This document shows, one piece after another, positions 17,152 through 26,402 of a stretch of DNA of 64,000 nt (position 1 is the stretch's first letter; every line of letters begins with the position of its first letter). The stretch is from Deltaproteobacteria bacterium (GTDB taxonomy: Bacteria > Desulfobacterota > Desulfovibrionia > Desulfovibrionales > Desulfovibrionaceae), in assembly GCA_031285295.1 (NCBI GenBank), contig JAITWK010000038.1, positions 1 through 64,000 on the forward strand. Direction: 5' to 3'. The notes below the pieces were generated by a model. That model saw only the letters and a list, made by a program, of their open reading frames with translations. It made no database searches and was not told where the DNA came from. Made by a program: the position numbers and the translations under genes.

Positions 17152-19041
17152 ATGTATTTAGCGGCACATGGGGCAATGTTGATCGCCCTGGTCGTCTCGC
17201 TGGCAGGGGCGGCTGTAGCCTGCTATGGCGGGTGGCATTCACAGTTTGGCAAGGTAAAACTTCTTGAGCAACTGCAAAGCCTTGCGGCGATCCTTGTTGT
17301 ATTCGCCTCCGGCGGATTGCTGTACGCGCTTCTGACACGCGATTTTTCGCTTTCTTATGTGGCCCGCTATACCGACAGCACTTTGCCGTTTTTTTACACC
17401 CTCTCGGCCTTCTGGGCCGGACAGGAAGGTTCGCTGCTTTTCTGGGAACTCTTAATCGCGCTCTCCGGGTTTCTGCTGATTAAACTGCCCGGCTATTCCC
17501 GGCTGTCGAGCAAACATAAACTGTATTTCTGGATGTTTTTCCTGGCCGCGCAGGCCTTCTTCCTCCTGCTGCTCACCGCCATGAGCAACCCCTTTACCGC
17601 CCTCCCCAACCCGCCGCTGGAAGGGCAAGGGCTAAACCCCATGCTGCGTAACATCGGCATGATCCTGCATCCGCCGCTGCTTTTCTTCGGCTATGCCGGT
17701 TTCACCATTCCGGCCTGTCTGGCCCTTGGCGCGGTACTGGCCGGTGAGCAAAAAGCCTGGAACGCCCCGGCCCATAACTGGATTCTTGCCTCCTGGGTTG
17801 CCCTAACCGCCGGGATCCTGCTTGGGTGCTGGTGGGCTTATATGGAACTTGGCTGGGGCGGCTATTGGGCCTGGGATCCTGTGGAAAACGCCTCGCTCAT
17901 CCCCTGGTTCTCCGCAACGGCGCTGCTGCATACCAGAATTGTGGAGCGGAAGTTCGGGTATCTTGCCCGCTCCAGTGTATTGCTGGTTTGTGTAACCTTT
18001 ATACTCTGCATCTTCGCCACCTATCTGGTGCGTAGCGGGGCCGTGCAATCCCTGCATGCTTTTGGCGAAGGGGCGGTCAGCATACCGTTGCTTCTGGGGG
18101 TAGCCTTTTCGGGATTGATAAGCGTGCTGGTTTATTGCGGCATGCCGCGTGAAGGCTTTCAGCAATTGCCCCCGCTTGGAACCAGGGTGGGCATGATCGT
18201 TGTTCTGGTCTGGCTGCTTCTTGGCCTGGGGCTGATTGTTCTGCTTGGCACCATCTGGCCGCTGATCAGCCAGCTTTGGGAAACGGTTCCCGCTGCGGTT
18301 AACCAGGATTTTTACAACACCATCTGCCTGCCTCTGTTTACGGCCATGACCATGCTTCTGGCTGTAGCCCCCTGGCTCGGCTGGAAAGATGAAAACTGGA
18401 AGCCGAAATTCGCCCTGATTTCTTTGGGCATATGGGTGGTGATTCTCTGTATCGGGTTCATGCAGGGCATCCGGCCCCTGCTTGCCGTGGCCGGTGTGGC
18501 CTCGGCTGCCGCCGTGTTTGTCACGGTAGGCATGCTGTTTTTTGTGCAAGGCAAGGCCGCCCGCAGCAAAACTTTTATTGCCGCGCACGGCACTCATCTG
18601 GCTTTTGCCCTGATCGTTTTTGGGGTGGCGGTATCCGGCCCATTTGCCAAGACCTGGGAAAGTGACATGGGGCCAGGAGAAAGCGTTTCTGTTGAGGAGT
18701 ATACTTTCACTTACAAAGACTTGCGTAAAATACAAACAGAAGAACTGGCCATCAACGAAGCCGTCATTGAAGTGAAGAAAAATAATGTTGTTCTGGGCGA
18801 ATTGCTTCCGCAGCAACGCCTGTACCGTAACTATGACCACCCGAACAGCGAAGTATCCACTCTGTTCAGCCTGGGTGCGGAATTGTACGCAACCATTCAT
18901 GATATTGAAAATGGCCGCCTGCGTCCATTACGGATAAGCGTGCATCCGATGATCAACTGGCTTTGGCTTGGGTGCATCCTGATTTGCTTCCTGCCGCTTT
19001 TTATCTGGCGTAAAAACAAAAACTCTGAGGGAGAAATATAA
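17152..19041 (+). CDS. ccmF: Cytochrome c heme lyase CcmF
   Basis: A 629-aa integral membrane protein with about 14-15 hydrophobic helices. The WWD-type heme-handling motif WGGYWAWDPVENAS is near residue 235, and the early segment FWAGQEGSLLFWELL is typical of CcmF. CcmF works in system I cytochrome c maturation, ligating heme from holo-CcmE to CXXCH apocytochromes on the periplasmic side. A strong ribosome site CGGAGGAAAA precedes ATG 17152. A TPR protein follows 1 bp later. The other ccm genes are not in the window. A c-type cytochrome is encoded at 31.8 kb. Confidence 0.92.
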   Translation: MYLAAHGAMLIALVVSLAGAAVACYGGWHSQFGKVKLLEQLQSLAAILVVFASGGLLYALLTRDFSLSYVARYTDSTLPFFYTLSAFWAGQEGSLLFWELLIALSGFLLIKLPGYSRLSSKHKLYFWMFFLAAQAFFLLLLTAMSNPFTALPNPPLEGQGLNPMLRNIGMILHPPLLFFGYAGFTIPACLALGAVLAGEQKAWNAPAHNWILASWVALTAGILLGCWWAYMELGWGGYWAWDPVENASLIPWFSATALLHTRIVERKFGYLARSSVLLVCVTFILCIFATYLVRSGAVQSLHAFGEGAVSIPLLLGVAFSGLISVLVYCGMPREGFQQLPPLGTRVGMIVVLVWLLLGLGLIVLLGTIWPLISQLWETVPAAVNQDFYNTICLPLFTAMTMLLAVAPWLGWKDENWKPKFALISLGIWVVILCIGFMQGIRPLLAVAGVASAAAVFVTVGMLFFVQGKAARSKTFIAAHGTHLAFALIVFGVAVSGPFAKTWESDMGPGESVSVEEYTFTYKDLRKIQTEELAINEAVIEVKKNNVVLGELLPQQRLYRNYDHPNSEVSTLFSLGAELYATIHDIENGRLRPLRISVHPMINWLWLGCILICFLPLFIWRKNKNSEGEI

Positions 19042-19042
19042 C

Positions 19043-19627
19043 ATGGCAGCCAAACAGCATCCCAAAGCCAGAGCGGCGGAACCAAAATTCACCAAGCAAA
19101 AGCCGGTGATAGCCGTAACAGCTGTCTGCATCATCATCATGTTTCTGACTTCATTTATGCAGGGCGGCAACATACCCGGCGAACAGCGGACAACACAGCA
19201 GGTAGCGCCAAGCAATAACAGCAGTATGGCGGAAATTCCGGCACTCATGGAAAAACTTAACGCCAACCCCAAGGATACCGTCACGCTGAAAGAACTGGCC
19301 GAAGCGTTCAGCCGGGCCAATGATTGGGATAACGCCGCGCTTTTCTGGGGCAAGCTGATCGAGATATCGCCGCAGGATATCGTTGCCCTTGAGCATCGCG
19401 GAACCGCCTTGATGCACAGCAATCGTTACCATGAGGCCATCGCGGATTATGAAAAAGTTTTACTGCTCTATCCGGGCGAAATCCACGCGCTTTTCAATCT
19501 GGGCCTGATTTACAAATACGGCCACCAGGACGACGCAAAGGCGCGGAGTTATTTCCAACAGGCTTTGGACACAAATCCTCAGGATCCGAACTTGCTGAAA
19601 GCGATTAAAGAAGAATTGCAATCGTAG
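19043..19627 (+). CDS. Membrane-anchored TPR protein of cytochrome c maturation (CcmI/NrfG-like)
   Basis: A 194-aa protein with a short basic cytoplasmic N-terminus, one transmembrane helix (VIAVTAVCIIIMFLTSF, residues 20-36) and a periplasmic domain of about three TPRs (DWDNAALFWGKLIEISPQD, YHEAIADYEKVLLLYPGE, DDAKARSYFQQALDTNPQD). It immediately follows ccmF, and TPR partners (CcmH/CcmI/NrfG) present apocytochrome to CcmF. That role is inferred from position and topology. Confidence 0.75.
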   Translation: MAAKQHPKARAAEPKFTKQKPVIAVTAVCIIIMFLTSFMQGGNIPGEQRTTQQVAPSNNSSMAEIPALMEKLNANPKDTVTLKELAEAFSRANDWDNAALFWGKLIEISPQDIVALEHRGTALMHSNRYHEAIADYEKVLLLYPGEIHALFNLGLIYKYGHQDDAKARSYFQQALDTNPQDPNLLKAIKEELQS

Positions 19628-19656
19628 CCAGGAAATAATTTTAATTCTGTAAACCT

Positions 19657-19702
19657 GAGCAGGCAGCCCCCGAATTTGATCAAACCGGGACGCTGCCTGC
19701 TC
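19657..19702 (+). terminator. Strong hairpin between the ccm genes and trpS
   Basis: An 11-bp perfect stem, GAGCAGGCAGC (19657-19667) with GCTGCCTGCTC (19692-19702), with a 24-nt loop. Only a weak T-rich tract follows, so it may act as a terminator or as a 3'-end stabiliser. No T-box features were seen. Confidence 0.5.
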
Positions 19703-19775
19703 TCTGATTACTTGTCTTTATGCTGATTGATGTTTAATATGCGCCCTGGAACAATATACAAACCAAGGCGGTATT

Positions 19776-20798
19776 ATGATGAAGCTGATTGATTGCCCCC
19801 ACGATCCGAGCAAACGCGTAGTTTCAGGGATGCGCCCCACCGGCCCCTTGCACATCGGCCATTACTTCGGCGCCATCAAGAACTGGGCCGAGCTGCAATA
19901 TAAGATGGAAAGCTACTTCTTCGTGGCTGACTGGCACGCCCTGACCACGGATTACGCCGATACCTCCCGTCTTGCTGAATATACAGAGGAAATGGTCACC
20001 GACTGGATCGCGGCCGGGCTGGACCCGGAAAAGGCGACAATTTATCTGCAATCGCATATGAAAGAACTGGCCGATCTGCACCTGCTGCTTTCCATGATCA
20101 CCCCGCTGGGCTGGCTGGAACGCTGCCCCACCTACAAAGAGCAGTTGCAGAACATTACCGGCAAGGATCTTACCAACTACGGCTTCCTTGGCTATCCGGT
20201 GCTGATGACCACCGATATCGTGATCACACGTGCCCGCTGGGTTCCGGTGGGTCAGGATCAGGTTCCGCATCTGGAAATGTCGCGCGAAATCGCCCGCCGT
20301 TTCAACTCCTTCTATGGCGATGTACTGCCCGAACCGGAAGCCCTGCTCACGCCCATGGCCAAATGTCCCGGCCTGGATGGGCGCAAGATGTCCAAAAGCT
20401 ACGGCAACGGCATTTTCCTTAAAGACAGCATGGAAGAACTCACGCCCAAAGTGCGCAGCATGCTCACCGATAAAGCACGCCTGCGCAAGACGGATCCAGG
20501 CAACCCGGATGTCTGCAACCTGTACCCCTATCACGAAATCCTCACCGACGAAGCCACGCAGGCGGAAATTCGTTCCGGTTGTCTCAGCGCCAGCTTGGGC
20601 TGCGTGGAATGCAAGCAGATTATGCTTAAAGGTCTGGCCGCCTTCCTGGCCCCCATTCAGGAACGCCGCGCTGCTATTGTCGCAAAGCCCGGCTATGTCA
20701 GGGAAGTGCTCACCGCTGGCAGTGCCAAAGCCGCTGTGGAAATACACAAGACCATGGATGTGGTGCGCCAGCAGATGCATCTGGATTATTTGAAATAA
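19776..20798 (+). CDS. trpS: Tryptophanyl-tRNA synthetase
   Basis: A 340-aa class Ic synthetase that charges tRNA-Trp. The HIGH motif appears as GPLHIGHYFG (about residues 23-32) and KMSKS as GRKMSKSYGN (about 203-212). The length is typical of bacterial TrpRS. It begins ATG-ATG; the first is taken. It seems to be a single-gene unit between the hairpin at 19657 and rfaE2. Confidence 0.95.
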   Translation: MMKLIDCPHDPSKRVVSGMRPTGPLHIGHYFGAIKNWAELQYKMESYFFVADWHALTTDYADTSRLAEYTEEMVTDWIAAGLDPEKATIYLQSHMKELADLHLLLSMITPLGWLERCPTYKEQLQNITGKDLTNYGFLGYPVLMTTDIVITRARWVPVGQDQVPHLEMSREIARRFNSFYGDVLPEPEALLTPMAKCPGLDGRKMSKSYGNGIFLKDSMEELTPKVRSMLTDKARLRKTDPGNPDVCNLYPYHEILTDEATQAEIRSGCLSASLGCVECKQIMLKGLAAFLAPIQERRAAIVAKPGYVREVLTAGSAKAAVEIHKTMDVVRQQMHLDYLK

Positions 20799-20884
20799 AC
20801 CGGAAGCTGATTAGCCGGAAATGAGCCTGAAGCCAACCGGGAAATAGCTGGAGATACCCAGCCCATAATCAGGAATAAGGTGCA

Positions 20885-21382
20885 ATGAACCTGCCCATAA
20901 GCCCGAAAATCCAATCTCTGTCCGGGCTGCTTCCCTTGCTGGAAGCGGCCCGGAAGCGAGGTTCCAAAATCATCTTCACCAATGGCTGCTATGACATTCT
21001 GCATCCGGGGCATGTGGATCTGCTTACCCGCTGCCGCGCCCTTGGCGGGACGGACGATTTGCTGGTGCTTGGCCTGAACAGCGATGCCTCGGTACGCCGT
21101 CAGGGCAAGACACCGCCGCGCCCGCTTAACGCCTTTGCGGATCGCGCCTTTGTGCTGGCCGGTTTGGCCGCAATCGACTTTGTAGTCGGCTTTGAGGAAG
21201 ATACGCCACAAAACCTGATTGAAGCCGTGCAGCCGGATATTCTGGTCAAGGGCGGCGACTGGTCGCCGGAAAAAATCGTCGGGCGCGAATGCGTGTTGCG
21301 GCGCGGCGGTCAGGTGATTTCGCTGCCGTTGCTGCCGGGTTATTCGACCACTGGCTTGATTGAAAAAATTCGCTTGCTTTAA
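20885..21382 (+). CDS. rfaE2: D-glycero-beta-D-manno-heptose 1-phosphate adenylyltransferase
   Basis: A 165-aa nucleotidyltransferase equal to the C-terminal domain of HldE. FTNGCYDILHPGHVDLL (residues 31-47) carries the HxGH active-site motif, and LVKGGDWSPEKIVGRE (about 121-136) matches the family. It makes ADP-heptose precursor for the LPS inner core. The gene encodes only this domain; the kinase domain (rfaE1) must be elsewhere, as is common in deltaproteobacteria. It ends in TAA directly joined to a family 2 palindrome. Confidence 0.9.
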   Translation: MNLPISPKIQSLSGLLPLLEAARKRGSKIIFTNGCYDILHPGHVDLLTRCRALGGTDDLLVLGLNSDASVRRQGKTPPRPLNAFADRAFVLAGLAAIDFVVGFEEDTPQNLIEAVQPDILVKGGDWSPEKIVGRECVLRRGGQVISLPLLPGYSTTGLIEKIRLL

Positions 21383-21418
21383 CACGAGCGCCTTTTGGGA
21401 ATATAATTTCATCTAGTG
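21383..21418. repeat. Short palindromic repeat (family 2)
   Basis: CACGAGCGCCTTTTGGGAAT ... ATTTCATCTAGTG begins at the base after the rfaE2 stop codon. It is the reverse complement of the 22887 and 29687 copies with a few substitutions. It forms a 36-bp imperfect hairpin between rfaE2 and the regulator gene. Confidence 0.55.
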
Positions 21419-21447
21419 TAAATACTATCTGCGGCAAAGAGGCGGAA

Positions 21448-22875
21448 ATGAAAAGACTGCTGGTAATTGACGACGAAGCGGCGCTTCGCATGCTGGTACG
21501 CGCGATCATGGAATCCGTGGACTGGCAGGTGACCGAAGCCGCCTCCGGTCTGGAGGCCGTCAAAATATTTTCCGACTGCCCGGATCTCTTTGATGTGGCC
21601 TTGCTGGACATGCGCATGCCCGGTCTGGATGGTCACGCCACCCTGGCCCGCCTGCACGAGATCCGCCCGGATTTCCCGGTGGTGATCCTCACGGCCTTCG
21701 GAACCGTTGGGTCGGCGGTGGATGCCATGAAGCGCGGCGCTTTCGACTACATCACCAAACCGGCGGACAATGATGAATTGATCACCGTGCTGGAAAAAGC
21801 CTATCAATATTCCAGTCTGCTGCACGAAAACGCCAGATTGCGCCAGGAATTGGATTTGGGCGTGGGCTCGCGCCTGTTGGGCAACAGCCGGGCTATGCAA
21901 CAGGTCATGGATTTTGTGCGTCAGGTAGCGCCCAGCGAAGCCACGGTGCTGATCATGGGCGAATCCGGCACCGGCAAGGAGCTGGTAGCCGAAGCCCTGC
22001 ACAACGCCAGCAACCGGGCCTCGCGCAGCCTGATAAAAGTAAACTGCGCCGCCCTGCCCGGGCAACTGCTGGAAAGCGAACTCTTCGGTTATGAAAAAGG
22101 CGCTTTTACCGGCGCGTTCAAAGACAAGCCCGGCCGCTTCATGCTGGCACGCGGCGGCAGCATTTTTCTGGACGAAATAGGTGAACTGCCCCTGGAATTA
22201 CAGGCAAAACTGCTGCGCGTCCTGCAGGAAAAGACGGTCGAACCGCTCGGATCGGTAAAGGCTGTTCCGGTGGATGTGCGGATTATCTGCGCCAGCAACC
22301 GCAATTTGCGGCAGGAAGTGCAGGAGGGGCGTTTTCGCGAAGATCTCTACTTCCGCCTGAACGTGCTGGAAATCACACTGCCTCCGCTGCGCGAACGCCT
22401 GGATGACCTGCCGCTGCTGGTCAACGGCCTGCTGAAACGCCTGAGCCGCAAAAACAACAAGGAAGTACGCCGGGTGCTGCCCGCGTTTATTGAAGCGCTG
22501 GCCGGTTACCACTGGCCGGGAAATGTGCGCGAACTGGAAAACGTGCTGGAACGCACCCTGATCTTGAGCCGCTCGGATGTACTGGGACCGGAAGCACTGC
22601 CAGCGCAGCTTTTTTCCGAGGACGGCGCTGCCGGACGACGCCAGACGGAAAGCCCGGCATTTTCCGCTGAAACGCCTGCATTCCCCGAGGAAAGCGACAG
22701 TGCCGGACAGGATTTTGCCGGGCCGCTGGAAAAAGCCGAATACGACGCTCTGGTTCAGGCTCTGCGCGAAAATCACGGCCACCGCGAACGCACAGCCGAT
22801 GCTCTTGGCGTAAGCCGCCGCACCTTGCAGTACAAGCTCAAGAAATTCGGGCTGAACAGAAACTACCGCTTTTAA
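21448..22875 (+). CDS. NtrC-family sigma-54-dependent response regulator
   Basis: A 475-aa regulator with three domains: receiver (DDEA at 7-10, Asp in VALLDMRMPG near 53), AAA+ sigma-54 interaction domain (Walker A GESGTGKE near 171, ELFGYEKGAFTGAF with the sigma-54-contacting loop near 211, Walker B FLDEIGELP near 240) and a C-terminal Fis-type HTH (RTADALGVSRRTLQYKLKKF near 449). A Pro/Glu-rich linker of about 40 residues precedes the HTH. It activates sigma-54 promoters after phosphorylation; no cognate kinase is adjacent, so the regulon is unknown. Confidence 0.92.
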   Translation: MKRLLVIDDEAALRMLVRAIMESVDWQVTEAASGLEAVKIFSDCPDLFDVALLDMRMPGLDGHATLARLHEIRPDFPVVILTAFGTVGSAVDAMKRGAFDYITKPADNDELITVLEKAYQYSSLLHENARLRQELDLGVGSRLLGNSRAMQQVMDFVRQVAPSEATVLIMGESGTGKELVAEALHNASNRASRSLIKVNCAALPGQLLESELFGYEKGAFTGAFKDKPGRFMLARGGSIFLDEIGELPLELQAKLLRVLQEKTVEPLGSVKAVPVDVRIICASNRNLRQEVQEGRFREDLYFRLNVLEITLPPLRERLDDLPLLVNGLLKRLSRKNNKEVRRVLPAFIEALAGYHWPGNVRELENVLERTLILSRSDVLGPEALPAQLFSEDGAAGRRQTESPAFSAETPAFPEESDSAGQDFAGPLEKAEYDALVQALRENHGHRERTADALGVSRRTLQYKLKKFGLNRNYRF

Positions 22876-22883
22876 GATAGCTT

Positions 22884-22925
22884 TTTCACGAGATGAATTT
22901 TTGTTACAAAAAAGCGCTCGTGAAA
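22884..22925. repeat. Short palindromic repeat (family 2)
   Basis: TTTCACGAG (22884-22892) and CTCGTGAAA (22917-22925) enclose ATGAATTTTTGTTACAAAAA and AGCG. It lies 8 bp after the regulator stop and 6 bp from the convergent DUF3179 gene stop, so it may work as a bidirectional 3' hairpin. Confidence 0.6.
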
Positions 22926-22931
22926 TCGCTA

Positions 22932-24176
22932 TCAGTAAGGTATATCCGGCCCCCGGCGCTTGGGTTCCTCTCCCTTGCCCAACACCTGGGTATCCGGGTG
23001 GAAGGCGTACCAGGCAAACCACATGGCATCAACGGCCAAAATCGGTTTAAGGCTGGTTCCGCGCAGGCGTCCATAAACGCATTCTCCGTCCGAGTTCCAT
23101 TCGCTGTTGGTGTTGCGGTCCCGAAATTTGTTTTCAAACAGGCGAAACTCCAGAAGCGTGCCGTCGCTCAGGCGGCTGTCAAAAACGCGCACCCGGTCAA
23201 GCTCGTCATCATAAAACGCGGTCAGCTTGAAAATGCCCAGAGTCTGGTTAAGCACTTTGGATTCGCGTACCGCGTCAACCAGCAGCGCACCGTAAATGCT
23301 CTCCATTTCCAGCCCTAGAACGCGAGTTTTGGGGGGCAGCAGATCGCTCAGGCGCGATACCTGATGGTAGATTTGCGTATCGCTGTAATAAGTACCCTCG
23401 GAAAAATACGAGCCGTAAGGATCGCGCCCGTAATTGCGCCGGTAGCCGGTTGAGCGCGAAAGCACCTCGGCGTCCGGGTAACGGTTGCGCACCCCGCCCC
23501 AACGCGCCCAGTAAACCGGGTAACGCTCCAGGCGCTTGCCGCGCAGCGGCCCTTCCAGGCATACGGCCAGAAGCTGTGACCAAATACCGCCGGAAGTGCG
23601 GTCATACATCGTCAGATTGGCATTAAGCAGGCGGCCGTCGTTGCCGAAAGTGCTGGGATAACGCCCGGCCCGGCTTTTAAAGACGGTAACGCAGCCGGTC
23701 AGCGGGCTGTAAGTGACGGTGTAGGCGTTACCCGGCGATTCCGCCCGCTCTCCGCCAGGACGGTAATTGACCGCAGCGGAGTTGGGGTCGGGCACCACAT
23801 CGTTGACTATTTCATGCCATACCATTATCGATTGAGGATAAACTCTGGTCAGCCCGCCGGGGTAGTGCACCACAAAAACCGGCTCACGGTCATCCATGGA
23901 AAGTCCGGCATCGGACACGCGCACGAACACCGGGCGGTAAACCGGAGGGATGCCGTCGCTTCCCATACCGGTTACGCTGAGTTCACGAGCCAGAAAGTCC
24001 AGATCGTCAATAGAGAAACCGGGAATTTCGGTCAAAAATTCGTCTGCGGATGACGGCGAGGGCGGGGCTTCAGCGGCTATGGCCTGCCCGGCGCTCAGCG
24101 CAAGGCAGAAGAGGCCGGGCAGAAGCAGATGGGATAAAATCCATTTTTTACAGTAATGTCGCGTTAATGCTGCCAT
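22932..24176 (-). CDS. Exported DUF3179-family protein
   Basis: A 414-aa secreted protein. A Sec signal (LLLPGLFCLALSAGQAIAAE) is cleavable after AIA. The DUF3179 pattern is clear: NAYTVTYSPLTGCVTVFKSR, FGNDGRLLNANLTMYDR, SGGIWSQLLAVCLEGPLRGK, EVLSRSTGYRRNYGRDPYGS and KTRVLGLEME. The family has no proven function; the conserved Cys in the SPLTG segment resembles a redox or catalytic residue, but this is speculation. It is convergent with the NtrC-type gene and divergent from the thioesterase gene. Confidence 0.8.
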   Translation of the reverse strand: MAALTRHYCKKWILSHLLLPGLFCLALSAGQAIAAEAPPSPSSADEFLTEIPGFSIDDLDFLARELSVTGMGSDGIPPVYRPVFVRVSDAGLSMDDREPVFVVHYPGGLTRVYPQSIMVWHEIVNDVVPDPNSAAVNYRPGGERAESPGNAYTVTYSPLTGCVTVFKSRAGRYPSTFGNDGRLLNANLTMYDRTSGGIWSQLLAVCLEGPLRGKRLERYPVYWARWGGVRNRYPDAEVLSRSTGYRRNYGRDPYGSYFSEGTYYSDTQIYHQVSRLSDLLPPKTRVLGLEMESIYGALLVDAVRESKVLNQTLGIFKLTAFYDDELDRVRVFDSRLSDGTLLEFRLFENKFRDRNTNSEWNSDGECVYGRLRGTSLKPILAVDAMWFAWYAFHPDTQVLGKGEEPKRRGPDIPY

Positions 24177-24309
24177 GTTCGACCTTGTTTGTTGATTATC
24201 CTGCTTTGGCTCAGCTTATACAAGTTGGGACTTTCGGGCAAGTAGCCTATGCTGATTGGCAATTGCCCTGATTGGAACAAGCCTGGCAGCGAACATAAAG
24301 GAAAAAACG

Positions 24310-25095
24310 ATGAAATGGACCTGGACGGAAGACTTCAGAATACGCGGTTATGAAGTTGGAGCGGACGGCGCAGTGCCGGTACAGTCGCTTTGCGCCTATA
24401 TGGAGGAAGCAGCCTCGCTGCACGCGGACGAGCTGGGTTTTTCCGTGGAAGCGCTACAAACGCGTGGGCTATCCTGGGCGCTGGCCCGTATGCAGCTGGA
24501 ACTTTACGCCTTGCCGACAACCGGAGATCTGGTGCGGGTGAAAACCTGGCCGGCCGGTGTGGATAAATTGCAGTACCGGCGCGATTTCATACTCAGCGGG
24601 CAGGATAATATTACCTTCGCCAGGGCAATCACGGAGTGGGTTATAATCAACCTGGAAAGCCGCCGTCTGGAGCGGGTGCCGCAATTCATAACCGCCTTGC
24701 AGCCATCCGCGCCTGAATATGCTCTGGAAAAAGAAAAATTACGTTTGGAAGAACAGGACAACGCGCCGGAACTGCTTTCGTTCAGGGTACGCAAGGCCGA
24801 CATAGACCGCAACCGGCACGTAAACAACGTCCGTTTTCTGGACTGGATTCTGGAGTCGGTTCCCGATGAAATTAGCGGCAGCCGAAAACTGGCCGGGTTG
24901 CAGGTGATGTACCGGGCCGAGGCGCGATATGGCGATACCGTGCTGGCCCGTGGCAGCATGAGGAGCGGGATAAGCGCCAATAATGAAGATGAAGTCAGTG
25001 CCGAAAAAAACGCTGGCGGCCTGGAATTTGCGCACGGTCTTTACCGCTGCTCGGATGGGCTGGAGTTGGTACGCGCCAAAACAGTTTGGAAGTAA
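24310..25095 (+). CDS. Acyl-ACP thioesterase (FatA-like)
   Basis: The start is ATG 24310 (AAAGGAAAAAACG upstream), giving 261 aa instead of the longer in-frame opening. It is a double-hotdog acyl-ACP thioesterase: FRIRGYEVGADG and CAYMEEAASLHADELG in the first repeat, YRRDFILSG and RAITEWVIINLESRRLERVP in its core, and the catalytic region ADIDRNRHVNNVRFLDWILE in the second repeat, with the Asp/Asn/His set of the family. It releases fatty acids from acyl carrier protein. It stands alone in the cytoplasmic gene set here. Its stop precedes a nested palindromic repeat. Confidence 0.85.
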   Translation: MKWTWTEDFRIRGYEVGADGAVPVQSLCAYMEEAASLHADELGFSVEALQTRGLSWALARMQLELYALPTTGDLVRVKTWPAGVDKLQYRRDFILSGQDNITFARAITEWVIINLESRRLERVPQFITALQPSAPEYALEKEKLRLEEQDNAPELLSFRVRKADIDRNRHVNNVRFLDWILESVPDEISGSRKLAGLQVMYRAEARYGDTVLARGSMRSGISANNEDEVSAEKNAGGLEFAHGLYRCSDGLELVRAKTVWK

Positions 25096-25109
25096 CTTCG
25101 CATATAAAA

Positions 25110-25258
25110 AAACAGTGCCGTCACGCGATGAATTTTTGTTCTCTGGCAAGGAAGATGAGACTTTTATGCAGGAAGTGTACTCTTTTGGTACTCGACCGAA
25201 ATAAAAGGCGATATCTGACGCAGCCAGAGGCAAAAAGGCGCGCGCGACGGCACTGTTT
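25110..25258. repeat. Nested palindromic element (family 1 core inside family 2 arms)
   Basis: A 149-bp palindrome between convergent genes. The outer arms AAACAGTGCCGTC and GACGGCACTGTTT are perfect (13 bp). Inside them are family 2 sequences (CGATGAATTTTTGTT on the left, GGCAAAAAGGCGCG on the right), then a TCTGGC/GCCAGA step, then a family 1 core (GGCAAGGAAG, GGAAGTGTACTC, GGTACTCGACC, CTGACGCAG). The purM stop codon lies in the right arm. Confidence 0.6.
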
Positions 25259-26378
25259 AGAACTCTACGAGTACCTGCTCACTATCCTGCTCAGTCATCT
25301 TTCTGATGCTGCCGATCTGCCAGGCCGGTTGTTGCAGGGCTTCCAGCCGGTTCAGGATTTCTTCGCATTCCTCTTTGGGTACTATAAGCACATAGCCAAT
25401 GCCGCAGTTAAAAATTTGCAGCATTTCCGTCCAGTCCAGTTCGCCGGTTTGCTTAAGCCATTCAAAAAGCGGCGCTTTCGGCCAGGCGTTAAAATCAATG
25501 GCCGCTGCCACCTGGGCCGGTAGCGTACGGGGGATATTTTCGTAAAAGCCGCCGCCGGTAATGTGCGCCATGCCTTTAATGGTAAAATCGCGCATCAGGT
25601 TGCGGATAACATCCACATAAATAAGCGTGGGCTTCAAAAGCACGTCGCGTACTTTTTCCCGCTTGCCCTCCGCGTCGGGTTCCATACCCGGAAAATCGTC
25701 GTCAGCTTGCAGGCCGGATTTTTCCAGCAGTTTGCGCACCAGAGAATAGCCGTTGGAATGCACACCGGAAGATGCCAGACCAATAATCGCGTCACCTACC
25801 CGGATGGAAGATCCGTCAACCAGATGGGCATTGTCGGCCAAACCAACGCAAAAACCGGCCAGATCATATTCGCCGTCAGCGTACATGCCGGGCATTTCCG
25901 CAGTTTCGCCGCCCAACAGGGCGCAACCGGCCTGACGGCAGCCTTCGGCCACCCCGCCAACCACAGTGGCGGCAACATCGACATCCAGATGCCCGCAGGC
26001 GAAATAATCAAGGAAGAACAGGGGGCGGGCGCCCTGCACGATAATATCGTTGGCGCTCATGGCTACCAGATCTATGCCAACACCGGAATGGTGATTAAAA
26101 GCAAAAGCCAGTTTCAGCTTGGTGCCCACGCCATCGGTAGAGGCCACCAGCACCGGGCTTTCCAGTCCGGCCAGATCCGGCTTGAACAAGCCGCCGAAGC
26201 CGCCGATATCGGATACCACGCCCTGAATACGGGTGGTTTTGACCATTTCCTTGATGCGCGAAACCAGTTCGTATCCGGAATTGATGTTCACACCGGAACT
26301 GGTGTATGCTTGAGCGCGATCTTTGGCATGATCTTTGGATGAATCTTGATTGCTGGCTTTAGGCTGACGGGCTGACAT
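25257..26378 (-). CDS. purM: Phosphoribosylformylglycinamidine cyclo-ligase (AIR synthetase)
   Basis: A 373-aa PurM. It catalyses ATP-dependent ring closure of FGAM to AIR in purine synthesis. Recognised by YTSSGVNINSGYELV near the N-terminus, VASTDGVGTKLKLAF, GIDLVAMSANDIIVQGA, GGETAEMPGMY, GLASSGVHSNGYSLVRKLL and HITGGGFYENIPRTLP. The start at 26378 is chosen from CAGGAGAATGTG directly upstream; the open frame continues much farther but overlaps an exported-protein gene on the other strand. About 25 extra residues precede the conserved YTSSGV. It is a single-gene unit. Confidence 0.93.
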   Translation of the reverse strand: MSARQPKASNQDSSKDHAKDRAQAYTSSGVNINSGYELVSRIKEMVKTTRIQGVVSDIGGFGGLFKPDLAGLESPVLVASTDGVGTKLKLAFAFNHHSGVGIDLVAMSANDIIVQGARPLFFLDYFACGHLDVDVAATVVGGVAEGCRQAGCALLGGETAEMPGMYADGEYDLAGFCVGLADNAHLVDGSSIRVGDAIIGLASSGVHSNGYSLVRKLLEKSGLQADDDFPGMEPDAEGKREKVRDVLLKPTLIYVDVIRNLMRDFTIKGMAHITGGGFYENIPRTLPAQVAAAIDFNAWPKAPLFEWLKQTGELDWTEMLQIFNCGIGYVLIVPKEECEEILNRLEALQQPAWQIGSIRKMTEQDSEQVLVEF

Positions 26379-26402
26379 CACATTCTCCTGAGAGGTAAAC
26401 TT

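Noticed and set aside
19628-19775. Possible T-box or trp attenuator ahead of trpS
   Set aside because: A strong hairpin exists, but there is no T-box sequence (TGGN), specifier loop or Trp-rich leader peptide.
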